A DNA stretch of 64,000 nt from Cytobacillus kochii (GCF_020171845.1 NZ_JAIVAM010000010.1:158877-222876); one strand, 5' to 3'; shown: positions 28,889-40,424, numbered from the stretch's first letter. Notes: generated by a model not told the origin, from the sequence alone. Translations and numbers: made by a program.

Positions 28889-28921
28889 GAAAACGCCCAC
28901 CTTAATGAAGGTGGGCGTTCG
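28889..28921 (-). terminator. Terminator of the small membrane protein gene
   Basis: AACGCCCACCTT / AAGGTGGGCGTT perfect 12-bp stem, followed on the minus strand by TTTTC. Confidence 0.8.
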
Positions 28922-28951
28922 TTCTTATATTATTTACCCTCAGATGTCCCG

Positions 28952-29098
28952 TTAAGGTCTACGTCTTCCAGTAATTAATTGGAATACTAAAACGACGAGT
29001 GCAATAACTAATAATAGGTGGACAAGTCCTCCTGCGACATCAAAGCTAAATCCCAAAATCCATAAAATAATTAAAATACCGATAATCGTCCAGAGCAT
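28952..29098 (-). CDS. Lmo0937-family small membrane protein (48 aa)
   Basis: Short gene of 48 codons starting MLWTIIGILIILW and ending in TGRRRP. Two hydrophobic helices are separated by a GFSFDVAGG turn, and the Arg-rich tail probably faces the cytoplasm. I recognise it as the Lmo0937/DUF5670 family of tiny membrane proteins common in Bacilli; some are stress-induced. AGAAAGGA precedes the ATG and a strong terminator follows, so it is a real single-gene unit. Function unknown. Confidence 0.82.
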   Translation of the reverse strand: MLWTIIGILIILWILGFSFDVAGGLVHLLLVIALVVLVFQLITGRRRP

Positions 29099-29258
29099 TT
29101 TACATTGTCCTTTCTGTTGTGTATTTGTTCGATACTCTTACATACCCCAGAAAAAAAACACTTAAACCTCCAGAACATTTTCTCTATGTTTAGAATATAT
29201 GAGAGGAAGGGAAAATACAGAATAGATATTTCACCTATTAATGGAAGAAGGGATACTA

Positions 29259-30563
29259 TTGGTCACACCTGTCGTTTATGATTTTATTGGCATTGGCTTA
29301 GGACCTTTTAATTTAAGTCTTGCAGCTTTAACTGATCGAGTCAAAGAGTTAGATGGATTATTTTTTGAACAAGAAGAGGAGTTTGTTTGGCATCCAGGTA
29401 TGCTTATAGAGGGCACAGATTTACAGACACCCTTTTTAGCTGATTTAGTAACATTTGCCGATCCAACCAGTCCATATACATTTATCAATTATTTACATAC
29501 TCATGAGCGCTTATATGCCTTCTACTTTTTCAACCAATTCAACATTCCGCGCAAAGAATATAGTGACTATTGTAGTTGGGTAGCCCATCAATTATCACAT
29601 TGTTATTTCAGCCATCGTGTAACAAATGTGATAGAAACAAAGGATCATCTTTATCAAGTAACTGTAGAGAATCTACTAAAAAAAGAAGTATCCAACTATT
29701 TAACAAAGAATCTCATTATCGGAACTGGCAGTATACCAATGGTGCCAAAGGGATTAGATGGAGATTGGCCAAACAATGAAATTAGTCACTCAAGTGAGTA
29801 TTTGTTTCATGAGAAGCAATTGAAAAGTGGTCATTCAGTCACTGTAATCGGTTCTGGTCAAAGTGCATCTGAGATTTTTTTCGACTTATTGTTAGATCAG
29901 AAAAACCACGATTATGAACTAACATGGTTTACAAGATCTTCCGGCCTTTTTCAAAAAGAAGATGCCAAATTAGGGAAAGAATTTTTCTCACCTGAATATA
30001 TTCATTATTTCCATCAACTTGATTTTGACCATCGTCTTGAAGCATTAGATTCTTTAAATCAACTACGGAATGGCATTGACCCCGAAACTTTAAAGAAAAT
30101 TTATAATCTGCTTTACCATCGTTCTATTAGTGGGGAAAAACTCAATGTAACTATCCAACCCTTAACAGAAGCGCAGAAAATAGAGAAAATAGAGAAGACG
30201 TACCATCTACATTGTCAACAATGGCAGCAGGAGAAAAAATTTATTCATCAAACGGAAAAGGTCGTCTTAGCAACTGGTTATAAACCTGCCCTACCGAATT
30301 GGTTATCGCAATTTGCCGATGAAATCATTTGGGAAGACAATAAACGATTCAAAGTAACGGAAAATTATCAAATTGACTTTAAGAAACAGAAAACAAATCA
30401 TATCTATACCTTAACCAATATCGAGCATTCCCACGGGGCTAGTGCAACAAATCTAGGCCTATCTGTTCTAAGAAATCAAAAAATCATCAATTCAATTGCT
30501 GGAAAAGAAATATACCCTGAACCAACAAAAACGGTTTTTCAGCAATTTTCACCGAAACACTAG
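29259..30563 (+). CDS. L-lysine/L-ornithine N-monooxygenase family protein (siderophore biosynthesis type)
   Basis: 434 aa from a TTG at 29259, which has GAAGAAGGG six bases upstream; the ATG at 29241 has no ribosome binding site and adds six residues to a conserved start. FAD-binding GIGLGPFNLS lies at the N-terminus and the NADPH site VTVIGSGQSASEIF near residues 195-208; the C-terminal ATGYKPALP block fits IucD/PvdA/SidA proteins, which hydroxylate the side-chain amine of lysine or ornithine for hydroxamate siderophores. No siderophore synthetase is adjacent, so it looks orphaned. Placed beside an iron importer, which agrees with the call. A strong bidirectional terminator follows. Confidence 0.87.
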   Translation: MVTPVVYDFIGIGLGPFNLSLAALTDRVKELDGLFFEQEEEFVWHPGMLIEGTDLQTPFLADLVTFADPTSPYTFINYLHTHERLYAFYFFNQFNIPRKEYSDYCSWVAHQLSHCYFSHRVTNVIETKDHLYQVTVENLLKKEVSNYLTKNLIIGTGSIPMVPKGLDGDWPNNEISHSSEYLFHEKQLKSGHSVTVIGSGQSASEIFFDLLLDQKNHDYELTWFTRSSGLFQKEDAKLGKEFFSPEYIHYFHQLDFDHRLEALDSLNQLRNGIDPETLKKIYNLLYHRSISGEKLNVTIQPLTEAQKIEKIEKTYHLHCQQWQQEKKFIHQTEKVVLATGYKPALPNWLSQFADEIIWEDNKRFKVTENYQIDFKKQKTNHIYTLTNIEHSHGASATNLGLSVLRNQKIINSIAGKEIYPEPTKTVFQQFSPKH

Positions 30564-30579
30564 TCAATGTTGAGACAGT

Positions 30580-30630
30580 CAATAAAGAAACCCTGCTGAT
30601 GAAAGTTTATTCAGCAGGGTTTCTTTATTA
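30580..30630. terminator. Bidirectional terminator, monooxygenase / SDR
   Basis: A perfect 19-bp stem (30581-30599 with 30610-30628) flanked by A/T, between convergent stops at 30563 and 30628. One arm ends within the SDR stop codon. Confidence 0.9.
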
Positions 30631-31425
30631 TCTTAGGTTAGCGACAGTGCCACCGTCGACTCTTAAATCAGTACCAGTAATATAGCTTGCTGCATCACTC
30701 ACTAGAAACGCAACAGCTGAAGCAATTTCAGGTGATTCTCCTTCACGCTGCAAAGGTGTTTTTTCTAGTAACATCTTCATTTGCTCAGATTGACTAGCTT
30801 CCTGTCTACCCATTGGTGTATTAATCGTACCTGGAGAAACAGAAACAATTCGCGCCCCTTTCTGTCCCCACCTCCATGCTTGGTCTTCTACAATTAATAA
30901 AACACCTAATTTCGAAAAGCTATAGGCAGCACCAGAATTCGTTTGATAGAAAGGCTCCATCTTCTCGTGTAAATCTTCAGCTAACGGTGCCTTTAGTATT
31001 TCGCTATACGGCCCTTCTTTTGGCACCATATGCCCACTCATTGAGGAAATACAGACGGCAACTGTCCCTTTTTTTGCGATTTCATAGAAGGCATCTAAAA
31101 TGATACTTGTTCCTCTTAAATTAACATCAACAATTCTTTTCGCATCAGCCATCGTCGGTGATAATCCAGCTGTATTGATGATGGACTTTAATTCACCTAA
31201 TGAATCAGCCTTTTGCGCCAATGCTCGAACATTTTCTTGATCTGTTATATCTACTGTTTGATAATGTACTTGAGTGATTCCTTTGTCATTTAACTCTTGC
31301 TGGGTCTGTTTTAATCTCTCTTCATTCACATCGGCGAGCAAAAAGATATCTTCCTTGTTTAACGCTTCTGCAATCGCTTTTCCCATGCCACCTGTGCCAC
31401 CAGTTATCACATGAACATTTGTCAC
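30628..31425 (-). CDS. Short-chain dehydrogenase/reductase
   Basis: 265-aa SDR oxidoreductase. NAD(P)-binding TGGTGGMGKAIAEAL at residues 8-22, NTAGLS region in the middle, catalytic Ser in CISSMSG, and YSFSK as the YxxxK pair. The C-terminal ITGTDLRVDGG is typical of classical SDRs. It resembles 3-alpha-hydroxysteroid dehydrogenase/carbonyl reductase members, but the substrate cannot be predicted. Divergent from a TetR-type regulator, which probably represses it. Confidence 0.88.
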   Translation of the reverse strand: MTNVHVITGGTGGMGKAIAEALNKEDIFLLADVNEERLKQTQQELNDKGITQVHYQTVDITDQENVRALAQKADSLGELKSIINTAGLSPTMADAKRIVDVNLRGTSIILDAFYEIAKKGTVAVCISSMSGHMVPKEGPYSEILKAPLAEDLHEKMEPFYQTNSGAAYSFSKLGVLLIVEDQAWRWGQKGARIVSVSPGTINTPMGRQEASQSEQMKMLLEKTPLQREGESPEIASAVAFLVSDAASYITGTDLRVDGGTVANLR

Positions 31426-31542
31426 TTATGTTCCCCTCCGTTATACTTCAATTTACTATCACTTATAATTGTAAAAAAACAAGCCAATACAAACAAACGA
31501 CATTTTCATTCTAAATGTCCAATTTTAGGAGATGAGGAAACA

Positions 31543-32088
31543 ATGCTACAAAATACATCTGCGAAAGCTTATATCATCACAGCACTACTTGAGCTATTAC
31601 ATCAAAAGACATTCTCTTCTATAACAGTAAAAGAGATTGTAAAAAGAGCAGGCATCAGTCGCTCTACCTTTTATGTCTATTACTATGATAAATATGATTT
31701 GCTTGAGCAACTCTCAAAGGACATTATCAACGGATTTTTAGCGTTTTATCCTCAAGCTAAAAAAAGGCACAATCATCATTTAAAGGCAGAAGAAACAACC
31801 AAGGATATATGTAATCATGTCTTTTTTTATCAATCTTTCTATAAAGAACAGTTTCAAAATCCACAATTTATTCACCATCTATCACGAGAACTATCTGCTG
31901 CATTGATGCATGTATATAACCATAAAAGCTACGCCTCCTTTTCGAGTTATGGGACAGTAGGCTTTCTGGCTGAATGGGTATACGACTCTTTTCAAATGAC
32001 ACCTGAGGAAGCTGCTTTAGAATTAAGAAAGATAGGGACGACAGATTGGTCAGCTTTACATACAGACATGAAAAACGGTGAACTTTAA
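31543..32088 (+). CDS. TetR-family transcriptional regulator
   Basis: 181 aa from the ATG at 31543, preceded by AGGAGATGAGG; the longer upstream frame would overlap the SDR gene and lacks a site. N-terminal TetR helix-turn-helix: AKAYIITALLELL, TVKEIVKRAGISRSTFYVYYYDKYDLLEQL. The C-terminal helical domain resembles the DhaS-type/TetR_C_33 group and would bind an unknown ligand. Located divergently from the SDR, the likely target. Confidence 0.88.
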   Translation: MLQNTSAKAYIITALLELLHQKTFSSITVKEIVKRAGISRSTFYVYYYDKYDLLEQLSKDIINGFLAFYPQAKKRHNHHLKAEETTKDICNHVFFYQSFYKEQFQNPQFIHHLSRELSAALMHVYNHKSYASFSSYGTVGFLAEWVYDSFQMTPEEAALELRKIGTTDWSALHTDMKNGEL

Positions 32089-32151
32089 GGAAAATTGATT
32101 ATTCCATTAAGGACAGCTACAAGTCAATTGAATTCCTCTATGCAATAATAT

Positions 32152-32196
32152 AAAAAAGCAAGGTGAATACTTCCATTAAAGTAACCTTGCTTTTTA
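32152..32196. terminator. Bidirectional terminator, TetR gene / amidase
   Basis: AAAAAGCAAGGT / ACCTTGCTTTTT stem with A/T tracts on both sides, between convergent stops. Confidence 0.85.
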
Positions 32197-32203
32197 TGTT
32201 CAT

Positions 32204-33286
32204 TTATTTAACAAAAGTCCCTGCATTTAGTCGTCGTTGCATTTCTTTTACTACGAGGGATGGACGACTTAATACACCATCAGCAACCGTCCCCAAATAT
32301 ATTTGTAACGCTCTTACTGTTTGAGGGCCCATAAAACCATCAGGATTTGCACCAATCAGTCGTTGTAATGCTTTTACCATTGGACTTCCTTGTTTTCCAC
32401 TAGCAAAGTGAATCGTTCCATCATAGAAGGCATTCGTTACACTATTTTTCGGCTGATTACTGATGATACCATCAACAGGAGTACCAAGTGCTTTTTGTAG
32501 TGCTCTCGTTGTTGATTTTCCCCATTTTCCGTCCACATTCAGATTCGCTTTCAGGGCTGTTTGTGGCTTCTTCGGCACTCCTTTTTTGATTTTTTCTAAT
32601 AAAGCAATGTTTTGCGCCGCCGTACCTTGATAATTATTCATCCCATATTGCTTTGCTAATATTGCTCGATTCTTGAAGGATGAGTCTATTCCTTGTGCGT
32701 TGAGATAGTCGACAATACTATTTCCATTTTCAACCTGTTTTGGTTTTGGTTGATTAGGACCGGGTGAAGGGGATCCGAAATTTTCCTCTTCCTGCACCCC
32801 ATCTACTTTATTCAAAAAATCCTCCCATGTAATGCCCTTATAACCCGCGCGCAATTGTGCGGGGCAGTTTTTCCCTGACCAGTCGTGATGTTGTTTAATT
32901 CTACTCCGATCCAACCCATACTTGTCCATCAACATTTTGACTAATGCTGCACCATTATTGATTGTCTGTTCATAATCTCCATCGGCATTGATGCACATTT
33001 CAATATGAATCGACGCCGTATTCCCTGGCCCTCGCCCATCTCCTGCTGCCCAGCACATCACATTATCTTCAAATGATTGTATTGCCATGCGATCATCCAC
33101 CTGGTAGTGCCAACTAGCTTGTCTTGCATTTAAGTTCGACTGTAAATTAGCATGCATCTGTGCATTTGCTCCGATTCCCATATTTCCTGTTTGATGTGGT
33201 GTTATATATTGAATTGTGTTCCCTTTACCATAAGAGCGTTGATTAACCACTTCCTGAGATACCAGCTGCTTTATCACATTAACCAT
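32204..33286 (-). CDS. N-acetylmuramoyl-L-alanine amidase with peptidoglycan-binding repeats
   Basis: 360 aa from the ATG at 33286, eight bases after GGAGAG. N-terminal Amidase_2 domain (about residues 15-150) with zinc ligands of the TPHQTG, HIEMC and KQHHDWSGKNCP type; it would cut the muramic acid-L-Ala bond in peptidoglycan. The C-terminal half carries two peptidoglycan-binding-like repeats (NVDGKWGKSTTRALQKALG and NPDGFMGPQTVRALQIYLG). No signal peptide is visible, which is typical of prophage endolysins and some autolysins that exit by other routes. No phage genes surround it. Confidence 0.88.
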   Translation of the reverse strand: MVNVIKQLVSQEVVNQRSYGKGNTIQYITPHQTGNMGIGANAQMHANLQSNLNARQASWHYQVDDRMAIQSFEDNVMCWAAGDGRGPGNTASIHIEMCINADGDYEQTINNGAALVKMLMDKYGLDRSRIKQHHDWSGKNCPAQLRAGYKGITWEDFLNKVDGVQEEENFGSPSPGPNQPKPKQVENGNSIVDYLNAQGIDSSFKNRAILAKQYGMNNYQGTAAQNIALLEKIKKGVPKKPQTALKANLNVDGKWGKSTTRALQKALGTPVDGIISNQPKNSVTNAFYDGTIHFASGKQGSPMVKALQRLIGANPDGFMGPQTVRALQIYLGTVADGVLSRPSLVVKEMQRRLNAGTFVK

Positions 33287-33317
33287 ATAAAACACTCTCC
33301 TTTCTATAATATATAAG

Positions 33318-33348
33318 TAAAAAGGACTGCCCGTGTGGACAGCCCTTC
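33318..33348 (-). terminator. Terminator-like hairpin in the amidase leader
   Basis: GGGCTGTCC / GGGCAGTCC imperfect stem, reading on the minus strand into TTTTTTA, only about 30 bp upstream of the amidase ribosome binding site. No minus-strand gene precedes it, so it may be an attenuator. Confidence 0.55.
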
Positions 33349-33756
33349 ATAAAAAATACATACAGAAAGCCTATTTTCTCTATAGAATGGAGGAGTGAAA
33401 AGATATAACGATTAATTTACTGATCTGAGTATAAAAGACGCATTTGCTACTCTATTGTTAGTACAAATGCATTTTGCTCCCCAAAATATAGCGTAGCAAC
33501 CTAAGACATGATCGACATTCAAAATTATGACAATAACGAACGACTTGCTAAGGTTTTTGGGTGGGAAAATTCCTTGCTTGCATCTCTCTCGGTAGACAAA
33601 TATGAAAAAGTAGCATGACTGATTAAACCATAAATAACCTCTGACTTAATTCAAAAAAAAGAAGAAGACGAACTAAAAAAGTTCGCCTCATATACTAAAA
33701 TAAACGAGAAAAAATCTATATCTGCCCGAAACCGGCACGAATAATTTTTACTCCAA
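33349..33756. other. Gene-poor region between the amidase and the suf operon
   Basis: Mostly non-coding. It contains a 36-codon plus-strand frame at 33508-33618 without a ribosome binding site, a GCATTTG / CAAATGC inverted repeat near 33440-33471, and a minus-oriented terminator hairpin near 33670. I see no established gene. Confidence 0.45.
33652..33688 (-). terminator. Second terminator downstream of suf
   Basis: GGCGAACT / AGTTCGTC stem with a five-T loop, followed by a long T-rich tract on the minus strand. About 100 bp after the primary suf terminator. Confidence 0.6.
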
Positions 33757-33786
33757 ACAAAAAACCCTTATATAATAAGGGTTTTA
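33757..33786 (-). terminator. Terminator of the suf operon
   Basis: AAAACCCTTA / TAAGGGTTTT stem with a T run on the minus strand, just beyond the sufB stop at 33792. Confidence 0.88.
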
Positions 33787-33791
33787 AGCAT

Positions 33792-35189
33792 TTATCCAAT
33801 TGAACCTTCCATCTCGAACTTGATTAAACGGTTCATTTCAACAGCATATTCCATTGGAAGTTCTTTTGTAAATGGTTCGATGAAGCCCATAACAATCATT
33901 TCTGTTGCTTCTTCTTCAGAAATACCTCTGCTCATTAGATAAAATAATTGTTCTTCAGATACTTTAGATACCTTTGCTTCGTGCTCTAATGAAATATTGT
34001 CATTCATGATTTCATTATAAGGGATTGTATCAGAAGTTGACTGATTATCCATAATTAATGTATCACATTCAATATTTGAACGTGCGCCAGTTGCTTTACG
34101 TCCAAATTGAACAATTCCACGGTAAGTTACTTTACCACCTTGTTTAGCAATTGATTTAGAGACAATTGTCGAAGATGTATTAGGTGCTAGGTGTAGCATT
34201 TTCGCACCTGCATCTTGGTGTTGTCCTTTACCTGCTAATGCGATGGACAATGTCATACCACGAGCGCCTTCACCTTTAAGAATAACGGCTGGATATTTCA
34301 TTGTTAGTTTGGATCCGATGTTACCATCAATCCATTCCATTGTTGCATTTTCTTCACAAACTGCACGTTTTGTAACGAGGTTAAACACGTTATTTGCCCA
34401 GTTTTGAATTGTTGTATAACGGCAATATGCGCCTTTTTTGATGATAATTTCAACTACGGCACTATGCAGTGAATTTGTTGTATAAACAGGTGCTGTACAA
34501 CCTTCAACATAGTGTACATGTGCGCCTTCATCTACTATGATTAGCGTACGCTCGAACTGACCCATATTCTCAGAGTTAATACGGAAGTAAGCTTGTAATG
34601 GTGTGTCTACTTTAATTCCTTTAGGAACGTAGATGAATGAACCACCAGACCATACGGCTGAGTTTAATGCAGCGAATTTATTATCTGTCGGTGGGATTAC
34701 CTTTGCCCAGTGTTCACGGAAAATATCTTCGTTTTCACGTAGGGCAGAATCTGTATCTTTAAAGACAATTCCTTTTGACTCAAGATCCTCTTGCATATTA
34801 TGGTAAACAACCTCAGATTCGTATTGAGCAGAAACCCCAGCAAGATATTTTTGCTCTGCTTCTGGAATACCTAACTTATCAAAAGTTTGTTTGATTTCTT
34901 CAGGTACCTCATCCCAAGAACGCTCTGTTTTCTCAGATGGTTTTACATAATACGTAATCTCATCAAAGTTTAGTGCTGATAGATCGCCACCCCATTGAGG
35001 CATTGGCATATTGTAGAAGTGCTCTAAAGATTTCAATCGGAAGTCAAGCATCCATTGAGGCTCTTCCTTCATTTTAGAAATCTCTTGCACGATTTCTTTT
35101 GTTAAACCGCGTTTTGACCGGAAAATGGAAATGTCCTTATCGGCAAATCCATACTTGTAATCGCCGATTTCAGGTGCTTTTTTTGCCAT
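33792..35189 (-). CDS. sufB: Fe-S cluster assembly protein SufB
   Basis: 465 aa from the ATG at 35189 (MAKKAPEIG), behind GGAGG; upstream in-frame codons are not family-like. Scaffold subunit of the SufBCD complex on which Fe-S clusters are built. The conserved core is long: [38 protein letters not shown] and the C-terminal [23 protein letters not shown]. The cysteine in [10 protein letters not shown] near residue 400 fits the cluster-assembly site. Last gene in sufCDSUB. Confidence 0.96.
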   Translation of the reverse strand: MAKKAPEIGDYKYGFADKDISIFRSKRGLTKEIVQEISKMKEEPQWMLDFRLKSLEHFYNMPMPQWGGDLSALNFDEITYYVKPSEKTERSWDEVPEEIKQTFDKLGIPEAEQKYLAGVSAQYESEVVYHNMQEDLESKGIVFKDTDSALRENEDIFREHWAKVIPPTDNKFAALNSAVWSGGSFIYVPKGIKVDTPLQAYFRINSENMGQFERTLIIVDEGAHVHYVEGCTAPVYTTNSLHSAVVEIIIKKGAYCRYTTIQNWANNVFNLVTKRAVCEENATMEWIDGNIGSKLTMKYPAVILKGEGARGMTLSIALAGKGQHQDAGAKMLHLAPNTSSTIVSKSIAKQGGKVTYRGIVQFGRKATGARSNIECDTLIMDNQSTSDTIPYNEIMNDNISLEHEAKVSKVSEEQLFYLMSRGISEEEATEMIVMGFIEPFTKELPMEYAVEMNRLIKFEMEGSIG

Positions 35190-35260
35190 TTCGTATTCCT
35201 CCATTCTTATGGTTAGAAACATCCTTCACCATGATTTATTTTAACGTCACAACTCTATGA

Positions 35261-38233
<2,973 letters not shown>

Positions 38234-38250
38234 AGTGATCCTCCTAACTC

Positions 38251-39033
38251 TTACGCTTCTTGCTCAACTGATTCGTCTTCAATACCTAATTCTTTTTTAA
38301 TCCAGTCATAACCTTCAGCTTCTAGTCTTTGTGCTAATTCTGGTCCACCAGACTTAACGACACGACCTTGCATCATTACATGCACGTGATCTGGCGTGAT
38401 GTAGTTTAATAGACGTTGGTAGTGAGTAATAATTAAGCAACCAAACTCCTCACCGCGCATTTCGTTAATCCCTTTAGAAACGACTTTCAATGCATCGATA
38501 TCTAATCCAGAATCAATTTCATCAAGAATCGCAATTTTAGGCTCAATCATCATCATCTGTAGGATTTCATTACGTTTTTTCTCCCCACCAGAGAAGCCTT
38601 CGTTTAAGTAACGTTGGGCCATATCTGTATCCATTTCAAGGTACTCCATGTTTTTATCCATTTTACGAATGAATTTCATTAGAGAAATCTCTTCGCCTTC
38701 TTCTCGACGGCTATTAATTGCGGAACGTAAAAAATCTGCATTTGTTACGCCACTGATTTCACTTGGGTACTGCATTGCTAGGAATAGACCTGCGCGCGCG
38801 CGCTCATCTACTTCCATTTCAAGTACATCTTCACCATCTAAAATAATACTTCCTTTTGTTACTTCATATTTCGGATGTCCCATAATTGCGGAAGATAATG
38901 TTGATTTACCTGTTCCGTTAGGACCCATAATTGCGTGGATTTCTCCACCCTTTATCTCAAGGTTAACACCCTTTAAAATCTCTTTTCCTTCAATTTCAAC
39001 ATGAAGGTCTTTAATTGTTAATGTAGATGCCAT
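38251..39033 (-). CDS. sufC: Fe-S cluster assembly ATPase SufC
   Basis: 260-aa ABC-type cytosolic ATPase that drives conformational change in SufBD. Walker A GPNGTGKSTL near residues 36-45, the unusual signature FSGGEKKRNEILQM, Walker B PKIAILDEIDSGLD. First gene of sufCDSUB, with GGAGG before the ATG. A terminator-like hairpin lies directly upstream in the leader. Confidence 0.96.
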   Translation of the reverse strand: MASTLTIKDLHVEIEGKEILKGVNLEIKGGEIHAIMGPNGTGKSTLSSAIMGHPKYEVTKGSIILDGEDVLEMEVDERARAGLFLAMQYPSEISGVTNADFLRSAINSRREEGEEISLMKFIRKMDKNMEYLEMDTDMAQRYLNEGFSGGEKKRNEILQMMMIEPKIAILDEIDSGLDIDALKVVSKGINEMRGEEFGCLIITHYQRLLNYITPDHVHVMMQGRVVKSGGPELAQRLEAEGYDWIKKELGIEDESVEQEA

Positions 39034-39430
39034 GTTTATACCTCCGTAATAAAAAAGATTTGCCCTGTTAAGTCAAATCTCATTTCTAGTTTAATTCTCA
39101 CTTTATTCTCATTACAATCTTATAACAAATTAAATGTGATATCAACTCTTTGCACATATTAGACGATATTTCCACTATGTATATGTTGTAAACCTATCAC
39201 CATCCATTATTCTACACTAAATTTAGCGAAAATAACTCATTTTTCTTCTATTTATATATGACTTATTGTTAAGTTCGTTTCTACTTGCATTTATGTCCAA
39301 ATTAAAATCATCATAATCATCTTGTTCATAAGCAATTATATGAAAAAAAGAAGCCAGCTTTTTACATAATAAATAGTTTCACGCTTCTTTAACATTGGCG
39401 TAATGAAATCACATGTTCATTTATTGTATA
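39034..39430. other. suf leader and upstream intergenic region
   Basis: About 400 bp, AT-rich. It must contain the suf promoter on the minus strand, and it holds a terminator-like hairpin at 39050-39080. I could not assign the -10/-35 with confidence. No coding sequence seen. Confidence 0.5.
39050..39080 (-). terminator. Terminator-like hairpin in the suf operon leader
   Basis: AGATTTG (39080-39074 on the minus strand) pairs perfectly with CAAATCT (39062-39056), loop of eleven bases, then TTTTTT, all within 20-50 bp of the sufC start. The layout is that of an attenuator; no competing antiterminator or aptamer was recognised. Confidence 0.5.
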
Positions 39431-39459
39431 CAAAAAGAGCCGTCTATCTGACAGCTCTA
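39431..39459 (-). terminator. Terminator of the small 50-62-residue protein gene
   Basis: GAGCTGTC / GACGGCTC stem followed by TTTTTGT on the minus strand, nine bases after the stop at 39468. Confidence 0.75.
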
Positions 39460-39467
39460 CTCTTTAT

Positions 39468-39656
39468 TTAAGCATGTGCTTTACGTTCGATATCGGCAAC
39501 AATTCTTTGACTCTTTAAGTAATCTTTTTCACGCTGTTTTTCTACGCGCATCCTTACATCTTGTCTTTGGCAATACGTTTCATAACCTACACCGTATGCT
39601 CCGTGCATGGCCTTTTCCATTTCGCTTGTGTAATTCAGCTGTAGCTGACTAATAAT
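39468..39656 (-). CDS. Small conserved-looking hypothetical protein, start uncertain (possible AUU start)
   Basis: A short frame with its own terminator. From the first ATG (39620) it gives 50 residues, beginning MEKAMHGAYG and ending DIERKAHA; it is charged, helix-prone and has one Cys. The ATG has no ribosome binding site. A GAAAGGA site instead sits seven bases before an ATT at 39656, which would add ISQLQLNYTSE-type residues. A rare AUU start is therefore possible, as known for infC in E. coli. I do not recognise the family. The coding character (charged amphipathic tail, terminator) favours a real gene. Confidence 0.5.
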   Translation of the reverse strand: MISQLQLNYTSEMEKAMHGAYGVGYETYCQRQDVRMRVEKQREKDYLKSQRIVADIERKAHA

Positions 39657-39659
39657 GAA

Positions 39660-39985
39660 TCAATCCTTTCAAATTTTCGCCGTTTAAAGCGTTATAATGA
39701 TTACAATAAAAATACTACACTATAAACTTACCCCACTCAAACACGATAAAACATGAAAATACGCTTTTTTACTGAATTTATCGCGATTGGTTTTATCCAC
39801 CTCTTTTATTCATAAATTCATGGGTCATTACTTACAAATATTCATCTTTACTCATACACAAGTTAGAAATGACTATTTTGTCTGTGCAAAATACCTTTAA
39901 TCAACAGTTAAGGCCACCTTTGTAAGATTAAGCAATATACAGAGAATTATTATCTGTTTTTTATTAAGCTGGTTTGTATTTTTAC
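39660..39985. other. Non-coding stretch upstream of the tandem repeat
   Basis: AT-rich, no gene recognised on either strand. It includes the promoter region of the small minus-strand gene. Confidence 0.4.
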
Positions 39986-39989
39986 TTCC

Positions 39990-40172
39990 GATATACGAGC
40001 AAAGCGATTTTATTCTGCTATCTTTGGATTTTCTCTCTGGATGCACGTGCAAATAGACTTTGTTCTGCTATCTTTAATATTTTCCCTCTGGATATACGAG
40101 CAAAGCGATTTTGTTCTGCTATCTTTGGTTTTTTCTCTCTCGATGCACGCGCAAGCCGCTTTTATTAGCAAT
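39990..40172. repeat. Tandem repeat, about 51-bp units (3.6 copies) in a ~101-bp higher-order pattern
   Basis: Units begin near 39990, 40040, 40091 and 40142. Each starts GATATACGAGCAAAGCGATT or GATGCACG(T/C)GCAA and continues through TTCTGCTATCTTT and a T-rich CTCT end. Units 1 and 3 share the GATATACGAG form, units 2 and 4 the GATGCACG form, so the true period may be two units. The fourth is degenerate and partial. Both strands have open frames across it because the period is a multiple of three, which creates spurious repetitive proteins. Confidence 0.85.
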
Positions 40173-40378
40173 TTTTCGTATCCTTAACCTTAATGAACGC
40201 GGAAACCCGATCATGGGGGAAAAGCGTTTTAACTTGATTTATTATTTTCTTTCTTAATAATACGAATTTCCCTCACTACTTGTTTCTATCAAATCGAATT
40301 TAGGGATTCTCTAAAAGCCGTCTAATCTACCTTTATTTGCATCAATTGTACTAGTTAGTCCCTATACATCGCCTTACC
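40173..40378. other. Non-coding stretch between the tandem repeat and metQ
   Basis: No credible coding sequence, RNA gene or motif recognised. Confidence 0.4.
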
Positions 40379-40412
40379 AAAAAAAGAAGCCTACAACTAA
40401 GTAGACTTCTTT
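40379..40412 (-). terminator. Terminator of metNPQ
   Basis: AAAGAAGTCTAC / GTAGGCTTCTTT imperfect stem followed by a T run on the minus strand, just after the metQ stop at 40425. Confidence 0.82.
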
Positions 40413-40424
40413 AATAAATTTCTA

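Noticed and set aside
31411..31542. Longer N-terminus for the TetR regulator starting at 31411
   Set aside because: It would overlap the SDR gene start, lacks a ribosome binding site and is not TetR-like; the ATG at 31543 has a strong site.
32204..33286. Prophage endolysin as a sign of an integrated phage
   Set aside because: The amidase lacks a signal peptide like many endolysins, but no holin, structural or integrase genes lie around it.
33508..33618. 36-codon plus-strand frame beginning MIDIQNYDNN
   Set aside because: No ribosome binding site, no recognised family and no terminator behind it. Kept only as a possible gene remnant within the gene-poor region.
39974..40168. 64-codon plus-strand frame encoding a repetitive SLDARA-SAIF type peptide
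   Set aside because: It only translates the 51-bp tandem repeat, has no ribosome binding site and is explained by the period being a multiple of three.
39990..40172. CRISPR array
   Set aside because: Units are contiguous with no unique spacers, and no cas genes are present.
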